Assembly (NCBI GenBank): GCA_937944035.1
Contig: CALDZQ010000102.1
Coordinates: forward strand, 1-15,425
Direction: 5' to 3'
Source of the DNA: an uncultured Neomegalonema sp.
GTDB taxonomy: Bacteria; Pseudomonadota; Alphaproteobacteria; Rhodobacterales; Rhodobacteraceae
DNA length: 15,425 nt
Shown here in pieces: positions 13,951-15,425 of this stretch (within the stretch, counting starts at the first letter, position 1; every line of letters starts with the position of its first letter). The notes beneath the pieces are model-generated. The model was not told where the DNA came from. It was given only the letters and a program-made list of their open reading frames with translations, and did not search any database. A program made the translations under genes and the position numbers.

Positions 13951-14940
13951 ATGCGATACGTGATCCCGGCGGCTGCATTCTTTGCAGTCGCCGTTTGTAT
14001 GAAAGTCGAAGCCATTGAACTTGGCATGCCACTCGACTGCGTTATCGGCCAAACCTGCATGGTTCAGAACTACGTCGATGCGGACCCCGGTGAAGGGGCA
14101 AAAGATTTTGAGTGCGGCCCCCTTGCCTACGATAATCATCAAGGCACAGACTTTCGTCTGTTGAGCCGCAGCGAGATTTCGAAAGGGTTTGAAGCGATCG
14201 CGACCGCACCCGGACGCATCATCAGCACAATCGACAATCAACCCGATCACCACTTTCGCGATGCTCAGGACGACCCGTTCGGATGCGGTAATGCCGTTAT
14301 GATCGATCATGGTGATGGCTGGGTTTCACAGTATTGCCATCTTGCCAAAGGCAGCTTGAAAGTCTCCCGGACCCAGATGGTCAAGAAAGGACAACCACTC
14401 GGGTATGTCGGGTCATCAGGCGGAACGGATTTTCCCCATCTTCACTATGCGATCCGCAGATTCGGCGCTGTTATAAATCCCTTCACAGGTGTTAGCCCGA
14501 CCGGGTGCGAGGCAGCCAAAGCAAAACCACTCTGGGATCCCGCGCTCGAGCTTGAGTATGTGCCCAGTGCGGTCTTCGGGTATGGCGTCAGCGGGGTTTT
14601 TCCATCACTCGAGATCGTGAAAAACGATCACGGCCAACTTACCCCGCCTAAAGGAAAGATCGATCCGTTCTATATATGGCTGCATGTCCTGGGAATCCGC
14701 GAGAGCGATTCTGTCCGGATGATCGCCTTTGGACCGGATGGAAAGCCGTTTGCCAGCGAATTGTTTAAGCCGGGCGAAAACAAGACAATCTACCTCGTGA
14801 ATATTGGTGTTGCCCCCGAAGATCTGGACGTGGAAGAGTGGCCGGAGGGAGAATACACCGCTCGCATTACAATTTACGATCAAGGCGAAGAAATATTAAG
14901 TGAAGATATTAAATTTTCACTGCCTCAAGCGAAAACATAG
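13951..14940 (+). CDS. Secreted M23 family (LytM) metallopeptidase
   Basis: This is a probable periplasmic zinc endopeptidase acting on peptidoglycan cross-links. A signal peptide (MRYVIPAAAFFAVAVCMKVEA) is followed by an M23 domain with all expected ligands in the 329-residue form: His63 and Asp67 in NHQGTDF, His130 in YCHL, and His163/His165 in HLHYAI. An active enzyme is therefore likely, unlike degenerate LytM regulators. Six cysteines (30, 36, 55, 112, 129, 186) lie in the mature M23 part and could form disulfides. Residues from about 200 form a beta-rich extra domain that I cannot name. The start is uncertain: ATG 13951 has GGAG six bases before it, while ATG 13921 (ten residues longer) has AAGG only three bases away. 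It starts just after clpA, so it may share that transcript, and overlaps the convergent membrane gene by 16 bases. Confidence 0.85.
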   Translation: MRYVIPAAAFFAVAVCMKVEAIELGMPLDCVIGQTCMVQNYVDADPGEGAKDFECGPLAYDNHQGTDFRLLSRSEISKGFEAIATAPGRIISTIDNQPDHHFRDAQDDPFGCGNAVMIDHGDGWVSQYCHLAKGSLKVSRTQMVKKGQPLGYVGSSGGTDFPHLHYAIRRFGAVINPFTGVSPTGCEAAKAKPLWDPALELEYVPSAVFGYGVSGVFPSLEIVKNDHGQLTPPKGKIDPFYIWLHVLGIRESDSVRMIAFGPDGKPFASELFKPGENKTIYLVNIGVAPEDLDVEEWPEGEYTARITIYDQGEEILSEDIKFSLPQAKT

Positions 14941-15368
14941 GCATATGCGGAAACGGTAATCGCGAGCACAGTCAATGCAAATGCAACGATCAGCGACAAG
15001 CGTAACAGCCTGAGAGAAACCAGAAAAAACGTTGTTGCACCAACAACTTGTGCAGCACGCCCTAAGACCCCCTCGGCCATCTCTGGCAATAAGGACCGGA
15101 ACGCGCCTCCACCCATGTATCGCTGGATCTCAGCTGGTAACTGCCAGCCCAGATACGCGGACAAACCCAAGCCGATCGCACCAAAAACGATAATGATAAT
15201 CCCGCGATCAGGGCGCTCAAAGAACGACATGGGCCGGAGATCCTCGTTCATTACGGTGGCCAGCTCTCTCCAATCAAAAATGCGAAATGAGTAAACAATA
15301 ACAGCTGCAAGAATACAGAACCCCAGATATGCAGCCATTGCGACATCCGGCGTGATTGGAAATGGCAT
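14925..15368 (-). CDS. Hypothetical small integral membrane protein
   Basis: I do not recognise this protein. It has 147 residues with three or four hydrophobic segments: about 9-28 (AAYLGFCILAAVIVYSF), 57-76 (GIIIIVFGAIGLGLSAYLG), a weaker one near 103-118, and 121-143 (LRLSLIVAFALTVLAITVSA). Between the first two is a charged loop of about 28 residues (RIFDWRELATVMNEDLRPMSFFERPDR). No catalytic motif is visible. I place the start at ATG 15368 because GGGGGG (15380-15375) is spaced six bases away; an in-frame ATG at 15407 would run through an inverted repeat that looks regulatory. The gene ends inside the last 16 bases of the M23 gene on the other strand. Hydrophobicity and reading-frame length support it as real; its function is unknown. 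Confidence 0.7.
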   Translation of the reverse strand: MPFPITPDVAMAAYLGFCILAAVIVYSFRIFDWRELATVMNEDLRPMSFFERPDRGIIIIVFGAIGLGLSAYLGWQLPAEIQRYMGGGAFRSLLPEMAEGVLGRAAQVVGATTFFLVSLRLLRLSLIVAFALTVLAITVSAYAYVFA

Positions 15369-15380
15369 ACTGCGCCCCCC

Positions 15381-15412
15381 ATAAAATGGCACTAAGAATT
15401 GTACCATTTTAT
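15381..15412. promoter_or_regulatory. Inverted repeat upstream of the small membrane protein gene (possible operator)
   Basis: ATAAAATGGCAC (15381-15392) and GTACCATTTTAT (15401-15412) are inverted copies with 11 of 12 positions matching, nine of them contiguous, around an 8-base spacer. The repeat abuts the Shine-Dalgarno sequence of the leftward gene and contains -10-like sequences (TATAAA, TACAAT on the minus strand). This suggests an operator over the promoter or a structured leader. The window ends 13 bases beyond it, so the upstream promoter part is not visible. Confidence 0.4.
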
Positions 15413-15425
15413 AACAAAAGACGCA

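Noticed and set aside
1..15425. tRNA or rRNA genes, CRISPR array, insertion sequences, integration sites
   Set aside because: I saw no cloverleaf-like conserved arms, no regularly spaced direct repeats, no transposase or integrase motifs and no flanking long repeats.

Overview
The window reads as a stretch of chromosome from an alphaproteobacterium. The evidence is the type of the genes: a HisZ regulatory subunit next to a long HisG, a histidyl-tRNA synthetase with the divergent motif 2 loop known from alphaproteobacteria, a clpS-clpA pair, and a GatB/YqeY gene divergent from carA. The family make-up hints at the Caulobacterales/Maricaulales (Hyphomonadaceae-like) side of the class, but that finer placement is inference. 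Coding density is high, every gap between genes is under 200 bases, and I see no rRNA, tRNA, CRISPR array, insertion sequence or phage gene.

Layout. Bases 1-4893 hold a leftward run of five genes, transcribed in the order yqeY-like, hisS, hisZ, hisG, tgt (tgt is cut by the left edge). hisS/hisZ and hisZ/hisG overlap by 1 and 4 bases. The run combines tRNA charging and modification with the first step of histidine synthesis. From a 123-base divergent gap, carA reads rightward, followed by a membrane family 2 glycosyltransferase with an unusual N-terminal domain and by rimO. A periplasmic D-Ala-D-Ala carboxypeptidase with a SPOR domain faces rimO tail to tail. A 194-base divergent gap leads into clpS, clpA and a secreted M23 (LytM) metallopeptidase. 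A small membrane protein of unknown function comes in from the right edge and overlaps the end of the M23 gene by 16 bases.

How the genes work together. ClpS and ClpA form the N-degron adaptor and unfoldase of ClpAP. The carboxypeptidase and the M23 protein are both cell wall enzymes on either side of the clp genes. RimO modifies ribosomal protein S12, and Tgt, HisS and the YqeY-like protein act on or near tRNA, so translation quality is the common theme of the housekeeping part. The glycosyltransferase is the most accessory-looking gene.

The most interesting non-gene signals are a perfect hairpin with A and T tracts, probably the rimO terminator, lying inside the SPOR coding region; a second perfect hairpin beside it; and inverted repeats in front of the glycosyltransferase, the small membrane protein and the carboxypeptidase. 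I do not see a clearly new multi-gene system here.
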